8,644 nucleotides of DNA from Nitrososphaerota archaeon (GTDB lineage Archaea > Thermoproteota > Nitrososphaeria > Nitrososphaerales > Nitrosopumilaceae), in the NCBI GenBank assembly GCA_018263495.1, contig JAANXC010000034.1:1-8644 (forward strand). Reading direction: 5' to 3'. A model generated the notes under the pieces. The model saw only the letters and a program-made list of their open reading frames with translations. It ran no database searches and was not told where the DNA came from. Below are positions 1-6,175 of this stretch, one piece after another. The position numbers and the translations under genes are program-made. How positions within the stretch are numbered: position 1 is the stretch's first letter; every line of letters starts with the position of its first letter.

Positions 1-471
1 GATCTTTACAACTTTTGATTTGATTCCCTGACTCTGCAGAATGTATTCCATCATACATGACATCAAAATTTCACCAGAATATGCTAAAGTTTTCGAACGA
101 ACCTCGTTAGCAAATTCCTTCTTTTCCATAGCTTTTTCTAATTCAATCCTAACCATATCCAAACAGTCATCAATTACACTTCTACACTTTTCTTGAAATT
201 CTGAACTTACTAGTTCCAAAATTTTTTCATATGTTTTTCTTAAAATAATTAAATCAAATGCCTTTCCATCTTCAGCTCTTTTTCCAAGCTCTAACGCAAC
301 ATCCGTTAATGATCTGCGTTTTCCTTCAACAACAGTTAAGGGAGCTGAAAACACAGCTACCACTTTGGCATCCCTACTTAGGGAGTTAATCCTTTGAATT
401 ATTACTGGTATGGATATTCCATCAACCCCAATTACACTTCCACCAAATTTTGCAACTACTACTGAATTCAT
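1..471 (-). CDS. Aspartate kinase, N-terminal 157 residues (gene continues past the left edge)
   Basis: Reading from the ATG at 471 gives an unbroken frame to base 1 (157 codons, no stop). It begins MNSVVVAKFGGS; the KFGGS at residues 8-12 is the ATP/aspartate-binding signature of aspartokinases (amino-acid kinase fold). A second conserved block, FSAP (41-44) followed by SLTDVALELG (54-63), and the SGE at 132-134 also fit the family. The enzyme phosphorylates aspartate to aspartyl-4-phosphate, the first cytosolic step towards Lys, Thr and Met. The C-terminal part, where regulatory ACT domains would lie, is outside the window, so feedback regulation cannot be judged. The middle (64-125) is helical and highly charged. 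The start is supported by a TATA-like box 27 bases upstream. Another amino-acid kinase is possible but less likely given KFGGS. Confidence 0.85.
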   Translation of the reverse strand, partial: MNSVVVAKFGGSVIGVDGISIPVIIQRINSLSRDAKVVAVFSAPLTVVEGKRRSLTDVALELGKRAEDGKAFDLIILRKTYEKILELVSSEFQEKCRSVIDDCLDMVRIELEKAMEKKEFANEVRSKTLAYSGEILMSCMMEYILQSQGIKSKVVKI

Positions 472-494
472 TATTTAATAAGAAAAACTTGCAC

Positions 495-503
495 TATTAT
501 TCG
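495..503 (-). promoter_or_regulatory. Probable TATA box of the aspartate kinase gene
   Basis: The minus-strand sequence CGAATAATA is centred about 27-28 bases upstream of the ATG at 471, the archaeal TATA-to-start-site distance. This implies a leaderless mRNA. The match to TTTAWA is weak, and position is the main argument. Confidence 0.35.
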
Positions 504-552
504 TTAGTTTAATTTTGTTATTTTTTGTGCTGACTTGCTATAAGTTCTAATC

Positions 553-558
553 AAAAAA
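553..558 (-). terminator. Possible T-run terminator for the radical SAM transcript
   Basis: Six T residues in a row on the minus strand are the first good T-run downstream of the radical SAM stop codon (680). Archaeal transcription often ends at such runs without a hairpin. If it is used, the transcript would pass through the tRNA-Val gene in antisense first. No supporting stem is seen. Confidence 0.25.
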
Positions 559-571
559 CAACTTCTCAAAG

Positions 572-579
572 TTTAAATG
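572..579 (+). promoter_or_regulatory. TATA box of the tRNA-Val gene
   Basis: TTTAAATG is a good archaeal TATA element. Its centre lies about 26 bases before the first tRNA base at 602, so transcription would begin at or very near the mature 5' end, leaving little or no leader for RNase P. Confidence 0.6.
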
Positions 580-601
580 GTTTTTAACAAGGAAATTTGC
601 T

Positions 602-676
602 GGGTCCATGGTCCAGGTCGGTTATGACGTCGCCCTTACACGGCGAAAATCCAGGGTTCAAATCCCTGTGGACCCA
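602..676 (+). tRNA. tRNA-Val, anticodon UAC (TAC in DNA)
   Basis: A complete cloverleaf can be folded. The acceptor stem GGGTCCA (602-608) pairs fully with TGGACCC (669-675). The D stem is GTCC/TGAC with one mismatch at the loop end. The anticodon stem TCGCC (630-634) pairs fully with GGCGA (642-646) around a 7-base loop with TAC at 637-639. A 5-base variable loop follows, then the T stem CAGGG (652-656)/CCCTG (664-668) around TTCAAAT. The discriminator base is A676. The 3' CCA is not encoded and would be added by tRNA nucleotidyltransferase. There is no intron. The gene reads GUA-type valine codons and, with wobble modification, probably others. Confidence 0.95.
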
Positions 677-679
677 TTC

Positions 680-1561
680 TTAGAAAGCCCTAAACCCTTC
701 TGGTCTAACATTTTCAGGATGTTCTTTTAGCCAAGAGATTTTTTCAAGCATTGCATCTTTTTCATGAGGAAAGGTTCCAGCTATATTATATGCATTAGAA
801 CCATGATTTGCTCTAAATACCATTTTTTCTTTAACGTCAATTTGCTGAACCAAATCATGTAGTTCAGCCAAAGCCTCATCATCATTGATTGGATGAAATT
901 CCTCCCCAAACTTTGTTAGGAATTCTTCCTTAACGCCTGTTTCTAAAATTAAAGTTAACGTGCCAAGATAATGTGGTGATGAAGCGTTAACGACACGTGC
1001 TGTGCCTTTGATGTGGTCCTTGGTGTAAGTTTTTCCTCCAAGTCCTAAAATAATAATACATGATAATGTAAATCCTGTTTCTATTGCTTTTCTGCATGCT
1101 CTTATGATCGTTTCAGATGTAGCTCCCTTTGTAATCTTCTTTAGAATGATATCAGAACCACTTTCTATTCCAAGGTATAACATATTCAAACCTGCCTGAT
1201 TCATTTTTTTCAATTCTTCTGGAGTCTTTTTCAACAAATTCATCGGCATTGCGTAGCAAGATACCCTTTCCAACTTTTGGAAACTTTTGTAAAGATATTC
1301 GACAATCCTAACCATATAATCCGTTGATAAATTCAGTGCATCTCCATCTGCAAGAAAAATTCTAGTTGTTTCTGGAAGCTGTTTTGCCATCAAGTCAATT
1401 TCAGTTTTGACTTCATCCCACGGTCTTTCACTGTATTCCTTATTTCTATACATATCACAAAATGAACATTCATTGAATGAACAACCAATTGTGACTTGAA
1501 AGATTAGTGATTTCGCCTCAGATGGTGGTCTATAAACTGGTTCGGCGTAATTTAACATCAT
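680..1561 (-). CDS. Radical SAM protein of unknown substrate
   Basis: A 293-residue cytosolic protein with one radical SAM TIM-barrel domain. The cluster-binding cysteines are C27, C32 and C35 in GCSFNECSFCDMY, so the spacing is CX4CX2C rather than the commoner CX3CX2C. Other family marks are ADGDAL (71-76), the SAM-contact motif GIESGSD (131-137) and LGLGG (172-176). The protein should bind a [4Fe-4S] cluster and cleave SAM to the 5'-deoxyadenosyl radical. It resembles uncharacterised COG1032-like oxidoreductases found widely in bacteria and archaea. No B12-binding, TRAM or SPASM domain is present, so the substrate cannot be named. It starts with two Met codons (1561 and 1558); the outer one is 25 bases from a TATA box. 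Its stop lies 3 bases from the convergent tRNA-Val. Confidence 0.85.
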   Translation of the reverse strand: MMLNYAEPVYRPPSEAKSLIFQVTIGCSFNECSFCDMYRNKEYSERPWDEVKTEIDLMAKQLPETTRIFLADGDALNLSTDYMVRIVEYLYKSFQKLERVSCYAMPMNLLKKTPEELKKMNQAGLNMLYLGIESGSDIILKKITKGATSETIIRACRKAIETGFTLSCIIILGLGGKTYTKDHIKGTARVVNASSPHYLGTLTLILETGVKEEFLTKFGEEFHPINDDEALAELHDLVQQIDVKEKMVFRANHGSNAYNIAGTFPHEKDAMLEKISWLKEHPENVRPEGFRAF

Positions 1562-1581
1562 GATTTAGACTTGTCAGAGTT

Positions 1582-1591
1582 CTAATTTATC
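1582..1591 (-). promoter_or_regulatory. TATA box of the radical SAM gene
   Basis: Minus-strand GATAAATTAG is centred 25-26 bases from the ATG at 1561, which predicts a leaderless mRNA. It lies within a 70-base divergent region, about 20 bases from the TATA box of the opposite gene. The two pre-initiation complexes may therefore compete. Confidence 0.55.
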
Positions 1592-1602
1592 GTTTCTCTA
1601 CG

Positions 1603-1610
1603 CATAAAAA
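1603..1610 (+). promoter_or_regulatory. TATA box of the membrane protein / RNase H unit
   Basis: CATAAAAA is centred about 26 bases before the ATG at 1632, giving a predicted transcription start at or next to that ATG. Confidence 0.5.
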
Positions 1611-1631
1611 GAAAGTAATTCTGAGTAAGGC

Positions 1632-2084
1632 ATGAAACAAAAATACAAGGAATATCTAAGACTAAACAAAAATATTCTTTTGGCATTTGCTGCTTCAATA
1701 ACAATTTCAGCTATTGCGGCTGATTACTTTTCTGATCAATATGACTACCTTAACACCACATTAACTTTGGCAGTTGATTATGGGGTATTTTTTTCAACAT
1801 TTGGTATCTTATTCTATATTGATAACCGAAAAAAATACAGAGCAGAAACTGGTGAACTGAAAAAATCATTATTAAAGTCAGATTTAATCAAAATAATAAC
1901 TTCTCTTGGAATCGGGGAAGTTGTTTATACAATCGTCAGGTGGAGTTTACAATACTATTTACTACAAATTGAGTATGATGCATATCTAGCATCAATTATT
2001 TCACAAATGATTTCTACCGTAGTTTACATGATAGTTTTAAACTTGAGTGTAAAGATAACTAGATTGTATAAAGATGACACATAG
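1632..2084 (+). CDS. Small membrane protein with four predicted helices, function unknown
   Basis: This 150-residue protein is not recognised as a named family. Four hydrophobic stretches can be seen at about residues 14-32, 43-63, 84-108 and 116-142. A short basic N-terminus (MKQKYKEYLRLNK) and a charged loop at about 65-83 (DNRKKYRAETGELKKS) would both be cytosolic by the positive-inside rule. That puts both termini inside. There is no signal-peptidase site, metal-binding motif or catalytic signature. The leaderless-type TATA spacing supports the start. The last 11 bases overlap the start of the RNase H-like gene, so the two are probably co-transcribed and translationally coupled. It could be a lineage-specific thaumarchaeal protein; no role is proposed. 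Confidence 0.7.
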   Translation: MKQKYKEYLRLNKNILLAFAASITISAIAADYFSDQYDYLNTTLTLAVDYGVFFSTFGILFYIDNRKKYRAETGELKKSLLKSDLIKIITSLGIGEVVYTIVRWSLQYYLLQIEYDAYLASIISQMISTVVYMIVLNLSVKITRLYKDDT

Positions 2085-2430
2085 CATTTATGTTGATGGA
2101 TCTGGAGGAGCTAACTCTGGTTATGGGTTTTTTGTAAATGAGACAGGCGAATCATTCTACGAAAACAAATCTGATATAACTAATAATCAAGCGGAATACA
2201 TGGCAATAATTTCCGCATTAAAAAAATTTGAAAATTCAAATGACGAAATTATAATTTTCAGCGATTCAAAGAATACAGTCAACCAACTAAATCATGAATT
2301 TGCAATTAACAACGATGAGCTACGTTCCCTAGCAAGAGAGGCGTGGTCACTAATGGCAAACTTTTCCAATCTTACACTTACGTGGGTTCCAAGGAGTAAA
2401 AATCTTGCAGGAAAAATGTTAGGCAGTTAG
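2074..2430 (+). CDS. RNase HI-like protein lacking the fourth catalytic Asp
   Basis: A 118-residue single-domain protein of the RNase H fold. Conserved features are IYVDGSGG with D8, NNQAEYMAI with E41, and IIFSDSK with D64, matching three of the four metal-binding carboxylates of RNase HI. Active enzymes then have W-x-P-R-x-x-N-x-x-A-D-x-L near the C-terminus. Here WVPRSKN (104-110) is followed by LAGKMLGS, so the Asp position holds Lys114 (or Gly113 if one gap is allowed). RNase HI cleaves the RNA strand of RNA-DNA hybrids in replication and R-loop removal; activity here is uncertain. The protein is shorter than typical bacterial RNase HI (about 155 residues) and stops right after the last motif. 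The start overlaps the preceding membrane-protein gene by 11 bases with no clear ribosome-binding site, suggesting coupled translation. Confidence 0.8.
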   Translation: MTHSIYVDGSGGANSGYGFFVNETGESFYENKSDITNNQAEYMAIISALKKFENSNDEIIIFSDSKNTVNQLNHEFAINNDELRSLAREAWSLMANFSNLTLTWVPRSKNLAGKMLGS

Positions 2431-2445
2431 ATAATCATGAATAAC

Positions 2446-2453
2446 TTTATTAT
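2446..2453 (+). promoter_or_regulatory. Probable TATA box of the 4-hydroxybutyrate-CoA ligase gene
   Basis: TTTATTAT is centred about 31 bases before the ATG at 2481, predicting a 5-base leader or none. A GAGG at 2466-2469 resembles a Shine-Dalgarno core, but it would lie upstream of the predicted transcript start and so probably plays no part. Confidence 0.45.
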
Positions 2454-2480
2454 GGAAAATTAGTTGAGGAATTCATCATA

Positions 2481-4583
2481 ATGTCTGAATCAGTATTTCT
2501 TTCTCCAAAATCTATTGCAGTAGTGGGTGCATCTGACAAACAGGGAAGTGTTGGTAAAGCAATCACATCCAACATTATGAATGGTTACAAAGGAACAGTC
2601 TATCCTATTAGCCCAACAAGAGAAACGGTTTTTGATCAAAAAGCATACAAGAGTGTTCTGGATGTTCCCGATTCAATTGATCTTGCAGTTGTGATCACAA
2701 AGAACACGATAGTACCTGTAGTTCTGGAAGAATGTGGAAAAAAAGGAATCAAAGGTGCTATTGTAATCACCGCGGGATTCAAGGAAGTAGACGAGGAAGG
2801 AAAAAAACTTGAACAAAAACTGAAGGATATTGCCACTAAGTACGGTGTAAAAGTCATTGGTCCGAACTGTCTTGGTGTAATGAATTTGGAACCAAAAACT
2901 ATGATGAACTCAACTTTTCTAAAAATAACTCCCAAGTCTGGTCAAATTGCTTTAGTGTCACAAAGCGGTGCAATTTGTGCTGCACTTGTAGAAGATGCGA
3001 GTGCGCAAGGAATTGGATTTTCTGCTGTTGTTAGTATGGGAAACAAGGCTGACATGACAGAGATTGATGTATTGAAAATGCTAGCAGACCATGAACAAAC
3101 AAAGGTAATTGTGATGTATCTAGAAGACATGGGTGATGGTCAAGAGTTTCTTAAAGTCTGTAAGCAAATTACAAAGTACAACAAAATTAAAAAACCAGTT
3201 CTAGTCTTAAAGTCAGGCAGAAGCCCTGAGGGTGCCAAGGCAGCGATGTCACATACGGGTGCTCTGATGGGTTCAGATGAAATCTATGACGCTGTACTCA
3301 AACAGTCAGGTGCCATTAGAGTTGACACCATGGAAGAACTTTTTGATTACGCAACGGCATTTTCAAAACAGCCTCTTCCTACAGAAGGTGAACTTGTAAT
3401 TGTTTCAAATGCTGGAGGTCCGGCAATTATTTCAACTGATTCATGTTCTAAACTTGGAATCAAAATGGCAAAGATTGAAGAGATCAGACCAAAAATAGAT
3501 GCGGTTATTCCACCTTGGGGCAGTTCCAGAAACCCAGTTGACATAGTGGGTGATGCAGACTTTAACAGATTTGAAAATGTTTTGAACGAAGTTCTTGCGC
3601 ACAAGAATGTTGGTTCTGTAATCTCAATGTGTACACCTTCTGCAACATTAGATTATGACAAGCTTGCAGAAGTAATTGTAAAAATGTCAAAAAAATACAA
3701 GAAAACAATGCTTGCAAGTTTAATGGGTTTAGACGAAGGGATAACAAATAGAGAAATTCTTGCAAATGGTGACGTTCCATATTATACATACGCAGAAGGA
3801 TCTATTCGTACACTCAAGGCAATGCTTCGATTTGTTGAATGGATAAAAACCCCAGAAGGAAACATAACAAAATTTGAAGCTGACCGAGAAAAAGTCAAGA
3901 AAATATTTGATAAAGTGAAACAAGAGGGAAGAACCAACCTTCTTGAAGAGGAGGGTCTTGAAATTTTGAATACATATGGATTTCCACTTCCAAAAAATAT
4001 TCTTGCAAAGACGGAGGATGAGGCTGTCGAAGCCGCAAACAAGATTGGATATTCTGTTGTCATGAAGATTGCTTCACCCCAAATAGTTCACAAATCAGAT
4101 GCCGGAGGCGTTAAAGTTAACCTGACAAATGATGAGGAAGTTCGCAGTGCCTTCAAAGAAATTGTTGGAAATGCCAAAAAATATGATAGCAACGCCGAAA
4201 TCAAAGGAGTTTTGGTTGTTGAGATGGTCAAGGGTGGCAAAGAGATGATCATAGGCTCCAAGCTTGAGCCAGGATTTGGTCCAGTTCTTATGCTTGGTAT
4301 GGGCGGAATTTACGTTGAAATTCTGAAAGATGTTACATTTAGACTTGCACCTGTGACTGATCAGGAAGCGAACGATATGGTTTCGTCAATCAAGACAAAG
4401 AAGCTGTTGGAAGGAGTAAGGGGAGAAAAACCATCTGATATAGAGAAGCTTTCTGAATGTATTCAACGATTATCACAGCTTGTCACTGATTTCAAAGAAA
4501 TCAAAGAACTTGACATGAATCCTGTGTTGGTTATGGAAAAAGGCAACGGTTGTAAAATATTAGATGTGAGAATTGGTATCTAA
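2481..4583 (+). CDS. 4-Hydroxybutyrate-CoA ligase (ADP-forming), HP/HB cycle
   Basis: A 700-residue fused acyl-CoA synthetase of the NDP-forming superfamily: 4-hydroxybutyrate + CoA + ATP gives 4-hydroxybutyryl-CoA + ADP + Pi in the cytosol. Domain order is CoA-binding Rossmann (about 1-135, with VVGASDKQGSVG at 14-25 and IGPNCLG at 126-132), two succinyl-CoA-ligase-like flavodoxin domains (about 150-290 and 300-460), and a C-terminal ATP-grasp domain (about 475-700). The phospho-accepting His is H258 in SHTGALMGSD. A second phosphate-relay His is probably H537 in PQIVHKSDAGG. In bacterial and Pyrococcus relatives the alpha and beta parts may be separate chains; here they are fused alpha-beta. 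Substrate is assigned by resemblance to Nmar_0206 and by adjacency to the dehydratase, not from residues. Thaumarchaea have a paralogue for 3-hydroxypropionate, so some cross-activity is possible. ADP formation spends one high-energy bond where the crenarchaeal AMP-forming enzyme spends two. Confidence 0.9.
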   Translation: MSESVFLSPKSIAVVGASDKQGSVGKAITSNIMNGYKGTVYPISPTRETVFDQKAYKSVLDVPDSIDLAVVITKNTIVPVVLEECGKKGIKGAIVITAGFKEVDEEGKKLEQKLKDIATKYGVKVIGPNCLGVMNLEPKTMMNSTFLKITPKSGQIALVSQSGAICAALVEDASAQGIGFSAVVSMGNKADMTEIDVLKMLADHEQTKVIVMYLEDMGDGQEFLKVCKQITKYNKIKKPVLVLKSGRSPEGAKAAMSHTGALMGSDEIYDAVLKQSGAIRVDTMEELFDYATAFSKQPLPTEGELVIVSNAGGPAIISTDSCSKLGIKMAKIEEIRPKIDAVIPPWGSSRNPVDIVGDADFNRFENVLNEVLAHKNVGSVISMCTPSATLDYDKLAEVIVKMSKKYKKTMLASLMGLDEGITNREILANGDVPYYTYAEGSIRTLKAMLRFVEWIKTPEGNITKFEADREKVKKIFDKVKQEGRTNLLEEEGLEILNTYGFPLPKNILAKTEDEAVEAANKIGYSVVMKIASPQIVHKSDAGGVKVNLTNDEEVRSAFKEIVGNAKKYDSNAEIKGVLVVEMVKGGKEMIIGSKLEPGFGPVLMLGMGGIYVEILKDVTFRLAPVTDQEANDMVSSIKTKKLLEGVRGEKPSDIEKLSECIQRLSQLVTDFKEIKELDMNPVLVMEKGNGCKILDVRIGI

Positions 4584-4603
4584 ATTAGGTAAAGCTATGA
4601 CCA

Positions 4604-4634
4604 AAATATTTTTAGAATATTTATAATAGAATAT
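4604..4634 (+). repeat. Short inverted and direct repeats around the dehydratase TATA box
   Basis: AAATATT (4604-4610) and AATATTT (4616-4622) form a 7-base inverted repeat with a 5-base spacer. TAGAATAT occurs twice, at 4613-4620 and 4627-4634, in direct orientation 14 bases apart with the TATA core between. All three elements lie within the core promoter. They could be operator half-sites, but chance in AT-rich sequence is a real alternative. Confidence 0.4.
4619..4626 (+). promoter_or_regulatory. TATA box of the 4-hydroxybutyryl-CoA dehydratase gene
   Basis: ATTTATAA is a strong archaeal TATA element centred about 25 bases before the ATG at 4647. It predicts a leaderless mRNA and shows the dehydratase can be transcribed separately from the upstream ligase, despite only 63 bases between them. 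It also supports 4647 over the out-of-frame ATG at 4633. Confidence 0.6.
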
Positions 4635-4646
4635 GGTAGTAAGCAT

Positions 4647-6173
4647 ATGCAAAAAACAGTCAGACCTATCAGAACTGGTGAAGAGTATATTGAAAGTTTG
4701 AAGGGTCGTAATCTCAAAGTTTACTTGTTTGGCGAACTAGTCAAGGAACCTGTTGACCATCCAATAATTCGTCCTTCAATTAATGCGGTTGCAAAAACTT
4801 ATGATCTTGCTGTTGAAGAAGAAGATCTTGCATCTGCCAAATCATCTATTACAGGAGAACAAGTAAACCGTTTCTTGCATATCGCAGAAAGTGCACAGGA
4901 TGTAGTTTTACAAAACAAGATGCAACGAAAGCTAGGTCAACTTACTGGTACCTGCTTCCAAAGATGTGTCGGTATGGATGCACTAAACTCACTTCACTCT
5001 ACTACATTTGAGATGGATGAAAAACATGGAACAAAATATCATAAAAGGTTGTTAGAATTTATCAAGATGGTTCAACATGAAAACCTGGTAATTGGTGGAG
5101 CTATGACCGATGTCAAGGGTGACAGAAGCAAGGGACCAGCTGAACAAGAAGATCCTGACCTGTTTCTTCGTATCGTAGATAGAGACGACAAGGGTGTTTA
5201 CATTTCTGGTGCAAAGGCTCACCAGACTGGCTGTATTAACTCTCATTGGATGATTGTAATGCCAGCCATAAGATTAACTGAAGCCGATAAAGATTATGCA
5301 ATTGTTGGCGCCATTCCAGTAGATGCACCGGGAATAACTTACATCTATGGCAGACAGTCGTGTGATACAAGAAGTATGGAACCAGGTGATATGGATCAAG
5401 GTAACTCTCAATTCTCTGGTCAAGAAGCAATGGTAATCTTTGACAGAGCTTTCATTCCAAACGAATTGATCTTCATGGATGGTGAGTACGAATTTGCATC
5501 TATGTTAATTGAGAGGTTTACATGTTATCACAGACGAAGCTATGTCTGTAAGACTGGTGTAGGTGACGTTCTTATTGGTGCTGCGGCTTCTATAGCAGAC
5601 TATAACGGTGTACCTAAAGTTTCTCACATCAAAGATAAACTGGTTGAGATGACACATCTAAACGAATCAATCTATGGTACTGGTATTGCATCCTCATATC
5701 AATCTCAAAAAATGAAGTCTGGAGTTTGGCAAAACGACGAGATGTTAGCGAACGTGTGCAAACATAACGTTACACGCTTCCCTTATCAAATAGGCAGGTT
5801 TGCACAAGACATTGCTGGTGGACTGATGGTTACATTACCATCTGAAGCTGAATTTAGAAGTCCAGAAACAGGACCACTACTCAAAAAATATTTGAAGGGA
5901 AGAAAGGGTGTTGACGTTGAAAACAAGATGAGGGTTTTACGTTTGATTGAAAACATGACCATGGGTAGAAACGCTGTAGGTTATCTTACAGAATCAATGC
6001 ATGGAGCTGGCTCACCACAAGCACAAAGAATTCAGATTGCACGTCAAATGCAATTAGGTTACAAGAAAAAACTTGCAAAAAATCTAGCCAAAGTCCAAGA
6101 GCAAGGCGAAGAAACCCTAGAAAACGCTGATTACTTCAAACGAGTTTTCAAATTAGATAATTCTAAGGAGTAG
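4647..6173 (+). CDS. abfD: 4-Hydroxybutyryl-CoA dehydratase (vinylacetyl-CoA delta-isomerase family)
   Basis: A 508-residue FAD and [4Fe-4S] enzyme of the acyl-CoA dehydrogenase fold that dehydrates 4-hydroxybutyryl-CoA to crotonyl-CoA by a ketyl-radical mechanism, the key step of the HP/HB cycle. Blocks typical of the family are DHPIIRPSINAVA (38-50), CFQRCVGMDA (103-112), GAMTDVKGDR (151-160), GAKAHQTG (188-195), IYGRQSCDTR (233-242), VGDVLIGAAA (305-314) and TESMHGAGSPQAQR (448-461). Cluster ligands by comparison with the Clostridium aminobutyricum enzyme (C99, C103, H292, C299) are C103, C107, H295 and C301; the last interval is one residue shorter here. Length matches the family (about 490-510). 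It follows the 4-hydroxybutyrate-CoA ligase, giving two consecutive reactions side by side. The homologue in N. maritimus is Nmar_0207. The stop is 2 bases from the stop of the convergent signal peptidase gene. Confidence 0.95.
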   Translation: MQKTVRPIRTGEEYIESLKGRNLKVYLFGELVKEPVDHPIIRPSINAVAKTYDLAVEEEDLASAKSSITGEQVNRFLHIAESAQDVVLQNKMQRKLGQLTGTCFQRCVGMDALNSLHSTTFEMDEKHGTKYHKRLLEFIKMVQHENLVIGGAMTDVKGDRSKGPAEQEDPDLFLRIVDRDDKGVYISGAKAHQTGCINSHWMIVMPAIRLTEADKDYAIVGAIPVDAPGITYIYGRQSCDTRSMEPGDMDQGNSQFSGQEAMVIFDRAFIPNELIFMDGEYEFASMLIERFTCYHRRSYVCKTGVGDVLIGAAASIADYNGVPKVSHIKDKLVEMTHLNESIYGTGIASSYQSQKMKSGVWQNDEMLANVCKHNVTRFPYQIGRFAQDIAGGLMVTLPSEAEFRSPETGPLLKKYLKGRKGVDVENKMRVLRLIENMTMGRNAVGYLTESMHGAGSPQAQRIQIARQMQLGYKKKLAKNLAKVQEQGEETLENADYFKRVFKLDNSKE

Positions 6174-6175
6174 CT

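Noticed and set aside
2395..2440. A frameshift at the end of the RNase H gene hiding a normal A-D-x-L motif
   Set aside because: Reading the neighbouring frames gives no such motif and quickly meets stops, so the short end appears genuine.
2464..2470. GAGG as a Shine-Dalgarno site for the CoA ligase
   Set aside because: The predicted transcription start from the TATA box is about 2476, downstream of it, and the spacing to the ATG is long.
2636..4063. Several minus-strand open frames of 62-99 codons inside the CoA ligase gene
   Set aside because: They lie opposite a well-supported 700-residue enzyme, have no promoter or recognisable domain, and read as low-complexity Phe/Ser/Ile-rich antisense translation.
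4633..4635. ATG upstream of the dehydratase start as an alternative start
   Set aside because: It is out of frame with the enzyme, and the predicted transcription start lies at the ATG at 4647.
5052..5430. Two minus-strand 64-codon frames inside the dehydratase gene
   Set aside because: Antisense to a strongly conserved enzyme, with no family signature or promoter.
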